Shown piece by piece: positions 6,247 through 6,269 of a DNA stretch of 6,269 nucleotides. Position numbers and translations under genes: made by a program. The stretch lies in the NCBI GenBank assembly GCA_023389545.1, contig JAEWEI010000032.1, positions 1-6,269 of the forward strand, in the 5' to 3' direction. Below the pieces are notes generated by a model. It was not told the origin of the DNA, searched no databases, and worked only from the letters and a program-made list of their open reading frames with translations. Within the stretch, counting starts at the first letter, position 1, and every line of letters starts with the position of its first letter. Origin of the DNA: Actinomycetes bacterium (GTDB taxonomy: Bacteria; Actinomycetota; Actinomycetes; Actinomycetales; Cellulomonadaceae).

Positions 6247-6269
6247 GGGGGGGCCCCCCCCCCCCCCCC
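6247..6269. other. Homopolymer G7-C16 at the window end, probable contig-end artefact
   Basis: Seven G are followed by sixteen C up to the last base, 31 bases after the GH3 stop codon. Just before it, CCCGCCCG suggests the 5' arm of a GC-rich hairpin whose 3' arm is not read properly. Long poly-G or poly-C at a contig end is typical of signal loss in two-colour sequencing. I treat it as unreliable sequence. No terminator for the last gene can therefore be confirmed. Confidence 0.65.

Noticed and set aside
1..6269. CRISPR arrays, tRNA or rRNA genes, insertion sequences and attachment sites
   Set aside because: I saw no regularly spaced repeats, no tRNA-like cloverleaf, no transposase motifs and no terminal inverted repeats outside the hairpins described.

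Overview
The window is very GC-rich, with almost every codon ending in G or C: I read 56 T-ending codons by eye in roughly 1,920. It has GTG starts, strong Shine-Dalgarno sites and lipoprotein signal peptides. This suggests a high-GC Gram-positive actinobacterium. A plant-polymer or glycoside degrader of the Cellulomonas, Promicromonospora or Bifidobacterium kind would fit, but the genus cannot be fixed from sequence alone. The last 23 bases are seven G followed by sixteen C, which looks like a contig end with a sequencing artefact.

Three genes lie on the plus strand and all encode exported, cell-surface proteins. (1) 118-2514 is a lipid-anchored glycoside hydrolase family 3 (GH3) enzyme with the usual order: catalytic barrel first, alpha/beta sandwich second. 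An EF-hand-like loop precedes the barrel. (2) 2616-3023 is a small, very acidic lipoprotein that I do not recognise. (3) 3252-6215 is a 987-residue GH3 enzyme with the reversed order: sandwich, fibronectin-III-like domain, then barrel. It has a transmembrane segment at each end.

Both gaps between genes contain perfect or nearly perfect GC-rich hairpins without U-tracts (2531-2568 and 3059-3095). They look like actinobacterial terminators, so the genes may be separate or only partly linked transcription units. The 228-base gap before the third gene also holds a direct repeat, a second hairpin that could pair with either repeat copy, and an imperfect palindrome next to the ribosome-binding site.

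As a whole, the locus looks like a surface oligosaccharide-processing unit. Two differently built beta-glycosidases are tethered to the outer face of the membrane, with an unknown lipoprotein encoded between them. Substrates cannot be read from the sequence, and no transporter or regulator lies within the window.
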